Assembly: GCF_018069625.1 (NCBI RefSeq)
Contig: NZ_CP072941.1
Span: forward strand, 9,486,001-9,550,000
DNA from: Streptomyces yatensis
GTDB lineage: Bacteria; Actinomycetota; Actinomycetes; Streptomycetales; Streptomycetaceae
DNA length: 64,000 nucleotides
Direction of reading: 5' to 3'
Numbering within the stretch: position 1 is the first letter of the stretch; every line of letters begins with the position of its first letter. The notes beneath the pieces were generated by a model. It was not told where the DNA came from and ran no database searches. It worked only from the letters and a program-made list of their open reading frames with translations. Positions 55,999-63,253 of this stretch are shown here, in pieces. The translations under genes were made by a program, and so were the position numbers.

Positions 55999-57376
55999 GC
56001 CACACCTCCCCGATCCGCGTCTGGGGGTCCTTGAGCATGTGTTCCAGGTTCCGGCAGTGGCGGTCGACATAACGCTGTGCGCTGCTCGGGGTGAAGACCG
56101 CGCGGTTGTACGTCATCTGGCCCTCCAGCCCGGTCGGGCCGGCGTAGAGGGTGGGCACCACGTTCTGGCCGTAGACATGGGCGTACCGGTCGCCGTCCAG
56201 CTCGATGGAATAGCAGGTCTCCCTGGTGAACGCGAAGGGACGGACCTCGGCGTCGCCGATGCGCTCCGGCGGCCCCAGGTCGGCGTTGAGGACGCTGCCG
56301 CGCACCCACACGTGGTACAGCGCCCGCGCCGGCCAGGGCCGTCTGGCCGTGAAGTCCGGGTCGATCGCGTCGGCGATGCGCAGATACGGCACCTGGTTGT
56401 CGTAGGCGTCGAGCGCGGTGTCCCTGACGTGTTCCAGCAGCTCGCCGAAGGTGTGCTCGGGGCGCACCTCGATCGGCAGCAGCACCAGATCGGCGAAGTG
56501 CCCGACCGTATGCGGATCCGGTTTGAGCTCCAGACGGGTCAGCGACGATCCGACCACGACACGCCGCGCCCCGCAGAGGTCCGCGAGGGCGGCCGCATAG
56601 GCCGCGACATGGATCAGATAGGGGGTGACGCCCGCCCGGCCGCGGAGCCCGGCGAGGGACTCCGGATCGGCCTCGACGCGGAACGGCGTCGTCTCCCGCA
56701 GGAAGACCGGCGGTGGGGCCGCGGGGTAGTCGGTGCGGACGTCGAGCGGGGCGGGCAGCGGGCTGAGCACCCGGCGCCAGTGGTCCAGACGCCGGTCGGC
56801 GTCCGCGGGCGGCCGGACGGCCCGCCGCACGAAGTCGCGGTACTGCTCCTGCCGTGCCGGAGCGGCGATCCCCTCGTACGCCTCGGCCAGATGCCGGACG
56901 ACCAGCTGCACCGAGGGGGCGTCCAGCACCAGATGGGCGGCGGACAGCACCAGCACATGCTCCGTTGGGGTGCGGCGCACCAGCGTCGCCCGCCACAGCG
57001 GGCCCCGGACGTAGTCGAAGAGGCGGTGCTCCTCGGCGCCGGCCACCAGCTCGCAGTAGGTGTCGTGATCCTCCGGTGGCACGCCGGAGAGATCCACCAG
57101 GGCGAGGAGGGGCGGGTGCGGGTCCTCCGCGTCCTGGACATGGGTGCGGGGTGCGGTGCCCAGGTCGCTGAGCGTGGTGCGCAGCGCCTCGTGCCGTCGG
57201 CGGACATCGGCCAGCGCCCGTTCGAGCCGCCCGGTGTCCAGGGGGCCGTGCAACGTGAACGCCAGACAGACATTGGTCCTGGTCATCGCCGCGTCGTCCG
57301 GGTTCATGAAGCGCATGCTCTCCCAGATCCACTCCTGCTGCGGACTGAGCGGAACCGGATCGCCGGACGCGGTCAT
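55982..57376 (-). CDS. Free-standing NRPS condensation-domain protein
   Basis: 464 residues, the length of one complete condensation domain (LSPQQEWIWESMRFMNP start; VGHFADLVLLPIEV and YNRAVFT late motifs). The HHxxxDG motif is AHLVLDA at 147-153: the catalytic second His148 and Asp152 are kept, but the first His and the Gly are Ala. It could form an amide or ester between the carrier-bound acyl group on the next protein and a free amine or alcohol. Overlaps neighbours by 4 and 17 bp. Confidence 0.87.
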   Translation of the reverse strand: MTASGDPVPLSPQQEWIWESMRFMNPDDAAMTRTNVCLAFTLHGPLDTGRLERALADVRRRHEALRTTLSDLGTAPRTHVQDAEDPHPPLLALVDLSGVPPEDHDTYCELVAGAEEHRLFDYVRGPLWRATLVRRTPTEHVLVLSAAHLVLDAPSVQLVVRHLAEAYEGIAAPARQEQYRDFVRRAVRPPADADRRLDHWRRVLSPLPAPLDVRTDYPAAPPPVFLRETTPFRVEADPESLAGLRGRAGVTPYLIHVAAYAAALADLCGARRVVVGSSLTRLELKPDPHTVGHFADLVLLPIEVRPEHTFGELLEHVRDTALDAYDNQVPYLRIADAIDPDFTARRPWPARALYHVWVRGSVLNADLGPPERIGDAEVRPFAFTRETCYSIELDGDRYAHVYGQNVVPTLYAGPTGLEGQMTYNRAVFTPSSAQRYVDRHCRNLEHMLKDPQTRIGEVWHDSGR

Positions 57377-58437
57377 TCGCCCTCCATGAGCTCGGGCAGC
57401 ACGCGCTCCCCGAGCAGCCGCACCGCCCGCATGGCCTCGGTGTGCGAGACGGACCCGAACCGCAGCTGCAGGCTCAGTTCGGCACCGGGGTAGAGCTTGC
57501 CGATGCGGCGGAGGGTGGCGGCGGTCTCGGCCACCCCGCCCACGATGATGTTGTCCGCGGCCATCAGACCGGCCACCGTGGTCGTGCGAGCCGCCTGCTC
57601 CATGCGCTCATAGCCCCGGTACTGGTCCGAGGTGATGCCGCGCCAACTCCCGTAGGCCTCGAGCTGTTTGGTCCGATACGCGGCGTAGTGCTCCTCGGCT
57701 CGCGCCACCGCCTCGTCCTGGCTCTCCGCCACATAGCAGTGGTAGCTGACATGCAGTCGGAAGTCGGGGGAGTGGCCGTGCTCGATCCGGGTGGCGCGGT
57801 ACAGATCGAGAAGCCCGGTGAGCTTCTCATGGCTGGCCACCACCGGGATGATCATGAGGTGGTAGCCCTTGGACGCGGCCCAGGTGAAGGTCTCCGGAGA
57901 GGTGGTGGCGGCGATGAACACCGGTGGCCGCGGCAGCTGCGCGGGACGGGGCAGCATCGCGGGCAGCGGGCCGAAGCGGTGGAAGCGGCCCTCCCAGCGG
58001 AAGCCCTCGTCCGTCCACAGCCGCTCGACGGCCTCGACGTTCTCCTCCAGCAGCGCCCGGCTGTCGGCCATGTCCACCCCGAACGCCTCGAACTCCGAGG
58101 GCAGGAACGCCCGGCCGAACCCGGCGTCGAGGCGGCCGTGGGAGAGGTTGTCGAGGACCGACAGCGAGGCGGCCAGCTTGATGGGGTGGGTGAAGGCTGG
58201 GGTGACCGCCCCGGTCACCAGCCGTACGCGGGTGGTCCGCCGGGCGATGGCCGACAGCAGCGCCACCGGGTCCGGGCTGTATCCGCCCCACTCGTGGAAG
58301 TGGTGCTCGACCAGCTTCACATGGCTGAAGGAGAGCCGGTCGGCCAGCTCGCTGAGCTCGATGATCTCGTCGTAGAACCGCTCGGCCGGCATCTCGCCGG
58401 GGCCCACGGTGGGCAGGAAGTTGAGCCCGACCTTCAT
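57373..58437 (-). CDS. LLM-class flavin monooxygenase (natural-product type)
   Basis: 354 residues. Luciferase-like TIM-barrel features: VKLVEHHFHEWGGYSPDPVALL, VRLVTGAVTPAFTHPIKLAASLSVLDNLSHGRLDAGFGRAFLP in pieces, and PPVFIAATTSPETFTWAASKGYHL. The overall pattern resembles the MupA/Atu3671 group found in NRPS/PKS clusters. With FMNH2 and oxygen it would hydroxylate or oxidatively cleave a pathway intermediate. Coupled to the condensation gene by ATGA. Confidence 0.88.
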   Translation of the reverse strand: MKVGLNFLPTVGPGEMPAERFYDEIIELSELADRLSFSHVKLVEHHFHEWGGYSPDPVALLSAIARRTTRVRLVTGAVTPAFTHPIKLAASLSVLDNLSHGRLDAGFGRAFLPSEFEAFGVDMADSRALLEENVEAVERLWTDEGFRWEGRFHRFGPLPAMLPRPAQLPRPPVFIAATTSPETFTWAASKGYHLMIIPVVASHEKLTGLLDLYRATRIEHGHSPDFRLHVSYHCYVAESQDEAVARAEEHYAAYRTKQLEAYGSWRGITSDQYRGYERMEQAARTTTVAGLMAADNIIVGGVAETAATLRRIGKLYPGAELSLQLRFGSVSHTEAMRAVRLLGERVLPELMEGE

Positions 58438-58441
58438 GGTG

Positions 58442-59155
58442 TCACTTCCCGCGCCGGCAGGTCGTCTCGTACAGATTCCGGTACTGCCGGTCGGCGAATT
58501 CGAGCTTGGCCAGCGCGCGTCCGGTCTCCAGGGCCGTCTCGTGCGGGATCAGCCGCGGAGTGCCGACGGCCTCGGCCATCAGCTGGGAGGCGGCGGCCCG
58601 TTCCATCACGATGAACAGCCAGATTGCCTCGCCCAGGGAACGGCCCCCGGTCAGGAAGCCATGATTCTGCATGATCACGGCAGTGCCGTCGCCCATGGCC
58701 TCGATGACCTCCTTGCCCTCCTGGCGCGCGTTGACCAGACCGGTGAACCGGTCGTACAGGCCGTGCCGCCGGTAGAGGACGCAGGCGTCCTGAGTGATCG
58801 GATCGAGCAGCCGGCCCAGCGACGACCAGGTCTTGCCGTACATCGCGTGGGCATGGGCGAAGGCCACCAGGTCCGGCCGGTTGCGGTGCAGTTCACCATG
58901 GAGCGGGTCCACCGAGGGATTGAGCTCGCCCGAGCCCTCCAGGACGGTGCCCTGCGCCCCGACGAGGAGCAGATCGTCGACCCTCACATGGTGGAAGTCC
59001 AGACCGAAGGGATTGACCCAGTAGGCGTCCGGGTCCTCCGGGTCGCGCACGCTCACATGGCCCGCGATGCCCTCGCTGTAGCCCAGCTCCGCGAGCAGAT
59101 GGATGCCCTCCACCAGAGACTGCCGCAGAACATCGCGCTCGCCTCGGTCCGGCAT
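58442..59155 (-). CDS. Class II aldolase/adducin-family protein
   Basis: 237 residues. Zinc ligands are seen in FAHAHAMYGKTWS and the later MQNHGFLTGG, with the early SEGIAGHVSVRDPED glycine-rich phosphate-site region. The family includes fuculose-phosphate aldolase and several decarboxylases/lyases. It may cleave or form a carbon-carbon bond or decarboxylate an intermediate here. Nine bp after the SUMF1 gene, 4 bp before the LLM gene. Confidence 0.87.
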   Translation of the reverse strand: MPDRGERDVLRQSLVEGIHLLAELGYSEGIAGHVSVRDPEDPDAYWVNPFGLDFHHVRVDDLLLVGAQGTVLEGSGELNPSVDPLHGELHRNRPDLVAFAHAHAMYGKTWSSLGRLLDPITQDACVLYRRHGLYDRFTGLVNARQEGKEVIEAMGDGTAVIMQNHGFLTGGRSLGEAIWLFIVMERAAASQLMAEAVGTPRLIPHETALETGRALAKLEFADRQYRNLYETTCRRGK

Positions 59156-59164
59156 GGTGCAACC

Positions 59165-60511
59165 TCACTTTCCAGAAGCGTCGTATACGCAGCGAAAGCC
59201 GACTTCGTTGTGCCGGTCGGTGAGCAGGTCCTTGCCCCGGTAGAAGGTCGACAGGCAGACCGGAGGCGAGGTCCACGTCCCACCGCGCAGCACATGGAAA
59301 GCCTCGGGGCGGTTCATGAATTCCTGCCCCGAACGCCCCTTGAAGAAGGGGGCCATATCGGCCCGGGTGAAGAAATTGGTGCGGGTGAGCTCCCAGACGT
59401 TCCCCGCCATGTTGAGGACGCCGTAGGGGCTCGCGCCGCCCGGATGGGAGTCGGCCGCCGCCACCGGGCGATCGGGCCAGGAGACGGTGGTGGTGACGAG
59501 CAGCTCCTCCAGTTCCGCGAGATTCCGGATGTCGTCGCGGCCGTATGCCGTGAAGACGCTTTGTGCCTTGTCATTGCTCCATTCGTCGCCCCATGGGTAG
59601 ATCCGGCCGTCGGTTCCGCGGGCGGCCTTCTCCCATTCGTTCTCCGAGGGCAGTCTGCCTCCGGCCCAGCGGGCGAACGCGTAGGCGTCGTACCAGTCGA
59701 CCCCGACCACCGGGAAGCCCGGCCCGTTGAACCGGGGATCGTGCCAATGCGCCGGGGTGTAGTCCTTGCCGTCGGGCTCATCGGGGTGGGCGAACTCCCT
59801 GGAGCCACCCACCGCGTCCAGGAATTCCGCGTACCGCGCGTTGGTCACCGTGGTCCGGTCGATGTAATACGCGGGAAGTTCCTCGACGCGCAGCGGATTG
59901 TCGGTGTTGTCCATCTGGAAGGGGCCGATGTCGTTCACCCGGGCCCCGGCGATGAACGGCCCGGCCGGAATCAGCACCGCATCGCGCAGGTCCGGTTCGC
60001 GTCTGGCGGAGTCCACCGTGGCCCGCAGCCGGGCGAAGTGGCGGTCCTCCAGTTCGCGGAGCTCGTCCGGATCGGTGGAGTCGAAGAAGTCGAGCAGCGC
60101 GCGCTTGGTGAAGGCGGCACCGCAGCCCACGGGTTTGCGGGCGTAGGCGGGCTTGGTGAAGTTGCTGGGCCAGCCGGAGATGCGGATCATATGGGCCACC
60201 GCCTCCGGGACCCGGTGCTCGCCGGCGACCTTGATGGCGGTGAAGGCCACCCAGTCGACGTCGTCGTGGATCGCCTCGCTGATCGCCGCCCGTGCCTCGG
60301 GGGCGTCGACGAACCGGGCGGCGAGGGTTTCCACGGCGAGGCGCCTGACGTTCCAGTCCCGGTGTCCGACCGCCCACTCGGCCAGTTCCTTCAGCGAGAG
60401 GTCGCCGTCGGCGGCATCGGTCAGCGCCTTATCTATCCGCTGGATCCGGTCACGATACTCCTGGCCCTGAAGGGAGTTTATCGATTCCTCGTTCAAGAGT
60501 CCGTGCAGCAT
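59165..60511 (-). CDS. HEAT-repeat plus SUMF1 (formylglycine-enzyme-like) protein
   Basis: 448 residues from ATG 60511. Residues about 15-180 are HEAT-like helical repeats (WNVRRLAVETLAARFVDAPE, DWVAFTAIKVAGEHRV). Residues about 190-445 are a SUMF1/FGE-sulfatase fold: IPAGPFIAGA, YYIDRTTVTNARYAEFLDAVG, VVGVDWYDAYAFARWAGGRLPSENEWEKAARG, YPWGDEW, NMAGNVWELT, LRGGTW and NEVGFRCV. Only one cysteine (PPVCLSTFYR) lies where formylglycine enzymes have two. The fold also includes EgtB-like non-haem iron C-S forming enzymes. First enzyme gene after the 19-residue peptide, which it could act on. Confidence 0.87.
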   Translation of the reverse strand: MLHGLLNEESINSLQGQEYRDRIQRIDKALTDAADGDLSLKELAEWAVGHRDWNVRRLAVETLAARFVDAPEARAAISEAIHDDVDWVAFTAIKVAGEHRVPEAVAHMIRISGWPSNFTKPAYARKPVGCGAAFTKRALLDFFDSTDPDELRELEDRHFARLRATVDSARREPDLRDAVLIPAGPFIAGARVNDIGPFQMDNTDNPLRVEELPAYYIDRTTVTNARYAEFLDAVGGSREFAHPDEPDGKDYTPAHWHDPRFNGPGFPVVGVDWYDAYAFARWAGGRLPSENEWEKAARGTDGRIYPWGDEWSNDKAQSVFTAYGRDDIRNLAELEELLVTTTVSWPDRPVAAADSHPGGASPYGVLNMAGNVWELTRTNFFTRADMAPFFKGRSGQEFMNRPEAFHVLRGGTWTSPPVCLSTFYRGKDLLTDRHNEVGFRCVYDASGK

Positions 60512-60545
60512 TGTCCCACCCACCCTCGTACACACTGCCCCGACG

Positions 60546-60581
60546 GGGTGCCGGGCGAATACGGAGATCCGCCCGGCGCCC
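60546..60581 (-). terminator. Hairpin between the peptide gene and the SUMF1 gene
   Basis: GGGTGCCGGGCG (60546-60557) and CGCCCGGCGCCC (60570-60581) pair over 12 bp with one G-T and a 12-nt loop. Placed 21 nt after the peptide stop and 34 nt before the SUMF1 start, it resembles the partial terminators that keep precursor-peptide transcripts more abundant than those of their enzymes. Confidence 0.65.
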
Positions 60582-60602
60582 TTTACCTATCGGTTGCGAC
60601 GA

Positions 60603-60662
60603 TTACCACTTCGTCGCGGCCTCGCCCGCCTCGCGGGAAGCCAGGAAGTCCTCGGCTGTCAT
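60603..60662 (-). CDS. 19-residue peptide, candidate precursor or leader peptide
   Basis: The peptide MTAEDFLASREAGEAATKW starts at ATG 60662 with a perfect GGAGGT 8 nt upstream and ends at TAA 60603-60605. Of its 19 codons, 17 end in G or C, as expected for a real gene in this genome. It is the first open frame of a ten-gene biosynthetic operon and is separated from the next gene by a stable hairpin. It could be a ribosomal precursor or scaffold peptide whose C-terminal Lys-Trp is modified by the downstream enzymes. It could instead be an attenuation leader (a single Trp codon makes that weaker). No similarity is claimed. Confidence 0.68.
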   Translation of the reverse strand: MTAEDFLASREAGEAATKW

Positions 60663-60861
60663 CCTCAGTCACCTCCATTCGCTCGCCGGTCGGAGTTTTC
60701 CAAGCCACGCGCACAGCGTGGCCACTCATGGGCGCCCGAGGGCGCGGTGACGAGAAGGTCTCCCGTTTCAAGGATTCCTGAGAGAGATGCGTACCGGCCG
60801 TGATCGCACCGAGCCGGGATCTTGTCACTGGCAGGCGCTGTGGGTCAGCAGCGCACCATGC

Positions 60862-60918
60862 TCATCTGCATCTTCGGAAGCGTCCGAAGGGGGCGGACGC
60901 CCAGGAAATCAGTGCCAC
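60862..60918 (-). CDS. Possible 18-residue upstream open frame in the operon leader
   Basis: GTG 60918 has GGAGGA 6 nt upstream and opens a frame of 18 codons (MALISWASAPFGRFRRCR) ending at TGA 60862. Twelve of 18 codons end in G or C, so coding evidence is weaker than for the 19-residue peptide. The frame contains two overlapping, mutually exclusive small hairpins (GCGTCCG/CGGACGC and TTCGGA/TCCGAA), which might make it a regulatory upstream frame. Confidence 0.3.
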   Translation of the reverse strand: MALISWASAPFGRFRRCR

Positions 60919-60981
60919 TACACTTCCTCCGTTGCGTGACGTCCAGCATCCGCTCAGGGAGTCGCATGTACACCTCACGGC

Positions 60982-61010
60982 ACTATAGGCATCCGTCACC
61001 TCTGCCACAA
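60982..61010 (-). promoter_or_regulatory. Promoter of the biosynthetic operon
   Basis: On the minus strand TTGTGG (61005-61010), a 17-bp spacer and TATAGT (60982-60987) form the best sigma70-type promoter seen in the window. Transcription would begin near 60975, giving a leader of about 310 nt before the 19-residue peptide gene. Confidence 0.6.
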
Positions 61011-61019
61011 CGGATGCGA

Positions 61020-61037
61020 GCCAAAAAGCTTTTAGGC
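61020..61037. promoter_or_regulatory. AT-rich palindrome upstream of the operon promoter
   Basis: GCCAAAAAGCTTTTAGGC is an 18-bp inverted repeat with one mismatched pair, centred on AAGCTT. It lies about 10 bp upstream of the -35 of the biosynthetic operon and 180 bp before the divergent LacI gene. A regulator-binding site is likely; the protein is unknown. The rest of 61038-61216 shows nothing definable. Confidence 0.5.
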
Positions 61038-61216
61038 TTTATGTAATCTTGGTGTGCAAGCTGAATTGAGTATTCCACTCCGGTTGTGTTTCGATCTTCG
61101 CATCACCCGTCTCCCGGGGGCGCTGGTCTCCCGAGGAGGCGGCCGTCTCCCGAGGGGACGGGGCCCGGGTGGTGCCCGCCATGCGGCCCACCACCGTCAC
61201 GCTCTAGGATCGGTCG

Positions 61217-62314
61217 GTGACCGCCGTGAAACAGCAGACCACCAGGGAACAAGCGGCACCGGGGCGGAAGCGCCCGGACGGTGCCGGCCGGAGCGCCACC
61301 GTCAAGGACGTGGCGACGCTCGCCGGGGTCTCCCCGAAGACCGTGTCGAATGTGATCAACGGCTTTGTGCATGTGTCCCCGGCGACCCGGGAGCGGGTCC
61401 AGCGGGCCATCCGGGAACTCGGCTACCGGCCCAACCGGGTGGCCCGCAACCTCCGCCGCGGCAGCACCGGCATGATCGGGCTGGTCCTGCCCGAGCTGGA
61501 CGTCCCGTACTTCGCCGAGCTGGGACGGCACTTCCTCACCACGGCAGAGGAGCACGGCCGCACCCTGCTGATCGAGCAGACCCTCGGTGACCGCGAGCGG
61601 GAGGCGGCGGTGATCCACGGCCTGGGCGACCAGGTGGTGGACGGCATGGTGGTGAGCCCGCTCGCGCTGCACGGCAGCGAGCTGGCGAACCACCTCGGCA
61701 CGGTGCCGCTCGTGCTCATCGGCGAACGCCCCAGCGGCGGCCTCGCCGACCATGTGGTGATCGACAACGTGGCCGCCGCGCAGCAGGCCGTGAGCCACCT
61801 GGTGGCCGGCGGGCGCCGCCGGATCGCCGCCATCGGGGTGCAGCCCGAGCCGTACATCGGCACACCGCTGCTGCGCAGGACCGGCTACCGCCAGGCGCTG
61901 GAGGAGGCCGGTCTGCCACTGGACGCCCGGCTGGAGCGGGAGACCCCCCGCTACCACCTGGCCGAGGGCGCCCGGGCGATGGCGGCGCTGCTCGACCAGG
62001 CCGAACCGCCGGACGCCGTGTTCTGCTTCAACGACGCGCTCGCCCTCGGCGCACTGCGCACCCTGTACGAGCGCGGACTACGGGTGCCGGACGACATGGC
62101 CGTGATGGGCTTCGACGACATCGAGGCCGCGCGGTACAGCACCCCGAGCCTGAGCAGCGTGGCACCGGACAAGACCGCCATCGCCCGGCACGCCATCGAT
62201 CTGCTGCTGGAGCGGATCGAGGCACCGGACCGCCCGGCCCGGGAAGTCGTCGTCGGACATACCCTCCACGCCCGCGAGTCCACCGAGGGCGGTGTCGCCC
62301 GGAGCTCTCACTGA
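61217..62314 (+). CDS. LacI-family transcriptional regulator
   Basis: 365 residues from GTG 61217. A basic N-terminal extension of about 27 residues precedes the helix-turn-helix TVKDVATLAGVSPKTVSNVINGF and hinge GYRPNRVARNLRRG. The ligand domain follows the usual fold (MIGLVLPELDVPYFAELGR, FCFNDALALGALR, VMGFDDIEAARY). TAGGAT at 61205-61210 is a plausible -10 only 7 nt before the GTG, suggesting a leaderless transcript. Convergent with, and overlapping by 7 bp, the sugar ABC permease genes it probably regulates. Confidence 0.92.
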   Translation: MTAVKQQTTREQAAPGRKRPDGAGRSATVKDVATLAGVSPKTVSNVINGFVHVSPATRERVQRAIRELGYRPNRVARNLRRGSTGMIGLVLPELDVPYFAELGRHFLTTAEEHGRTLLIEQTLGDREREAAVIHGLGDQVVDGMVVSPLALHGSELANHLGTVPLVLIGERPSGGLADHVVIDNVAAAQQAVSHLVAGGRRRIAAIGVQPEPYIGTPLLRRTGYRQALEEAGLPLDARLERETPRYHLAEGARAMAALLDQAEPPDAVFCFNDALALGALRTLYERGLRVPDDMAVMGFDDIEAARYSTPSLSSVAPDKTAIARHAIDLLLERIEAPDRPAREVVVGHTLHARESTEGGVARSSH

Positions 62315-63246
62315 CCTCCCAGCCCCGTGGTGGCCACCGACCTGACGATCTGACGCTGGAACAGCATGAAGACGATCAGCAGCGGGATGGAGCCGAGGAT
62401 CGAGGCGGCCGACTCCTGGGCGTTCCGCAGCCCCGTGGAGTCCTTCACGGTCGACAGCCCCACCGGGAGTGTCATCAGCTGCGGATCGCTGGTGCTGATG
62501 AACGGCCAGAGGAAGTTGTTCCAGGTGTTGATGAAGACGAATATCGCCACGGCCGCCAGGATCGGCCGGGACAGCGGCAGCACCACACTCCAGAACACCC
62601 GGAAGCTGCCCGCCCCATCGATCCGGGCCGCCTCCTCCAGCTCACGCGGAATGCCGTCGAAGAACTTCTTCAGGATGAACACCATCGCGGGCGCCACCAC
62701 CTGCGGCAGGATCACCGCCGCGTAGGTGTCGACGAGGTTCATCGCGAGCATCTGCCGGAAGAGCGGCACGATCAGGATCTGCGGCGGCACCATGATCGAG
62801 GCGATGGTGACGGCGAAGAGCACCCGGCGGCCGCGGAAGAGCGTACGCGAGAAGGCATACGCCGCCATCGCCGAGATGGTCACGGTGATCGCCGTGACGC
62901 ACACGGCGATCACGACGCTGTTCACCGCCCACACCGGGAGATTGCCCTGATCGAGGATGGTCCGGTAGGCGTCGAGGGTGAAGCCCGCCTTGGGGATCCA
63001 GTCGGCGCCCGACGCGCTCGCGTCGACCTCCGTCTTGAACGAGGTGTCCACGCCCCAGCCGAACGGCACCAGCCAGATCACCGTCATCAGTGCCAGCGCC
63101 AGCAGCGTCAGCACACGGGGGAGGGGGCCCGTCCCGAGGGTGGGGTGCCAGGCGTGGCCGCCGTAGCGACGCCGCCGGACCACTTCCCGGGGCATGGTCG
63201 AGCGGGGCTTTCCGGGGGTACGGGGGGAGAGTGTCTCGGTGGTCAT
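62308..63246 (-). CDS. Carbohydrate ABC transporter permease, MalG type
   Basis: 312 residues. Six predicted membrane helices after a basic N-terminal tail of about 45 residues, with the ATPase-contact EAA motif EEAARIDGAGSFRVFWSVVLP. It is the CUT1-family inner-membrane permease partnered with the upstream permease, whose stop is 7 bp before this start. The solute-binding protein gene is presumably beyond the window; the ATPase may be the genome-shared MsiK, as usual in Streptomyces CUT1 systems. Confidence 0.92.
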   Translation of the reverse strand: MTTETLSPRTPGKPRSTMPREVVRRRRYGGHAWHPTLGTGPLPRVLTLLALALMTVIWLVPFGWGVDTSFKTEVDASASGADWIPKAGFTLDAYRTILDQGNLPVWAVNSVVIAVCVTAITVTISAMAAYAFSRTLFRGRRVLFAVTIASIMVPPQILIVPLFRQMLAMNLVDTYAAVILPQVVAPAMVFILKKFFDGIPRELEEAARIDGAGSFRVFWSVVLPLSRPILAAVAIFVFINTWNNFLWPFISTSDPQLMTLPVGLSTVKDSTGLRNAQESAASILGSIPLLIVFMLFQRQIVRSVATTGLGGQ

Positions 63247-63253
63247 GGCGCGA

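Noticed and set aside
54337..57493. Long plus-strand frames across the A-PCP and condensation genes
   Set aside because: These are antisense shadows; NRPS motifs on the minus strand are complete and the genes are coupled by overlaps.
60583..60729. A 48-residue frame starting at 60729 (or 60678), overlapping the 19-residue peptide in another frame
   Set aside because: It has no convincing ribosome site, and only about 62% of its codons end in G/C (30 of 48). The 19-residue frame on the same strand has an ideal ribosome site and 17 of 19.
60730..60790. CTCTCAGGAATCC and GGGAGACC on the minus strand, reminiscent of glycine riboswitch pieces
   Set aside because: The conserved core between them and the second aptamer are not recognisable, and the order is wrong for an aptamer. 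No glycine gene is downstream.
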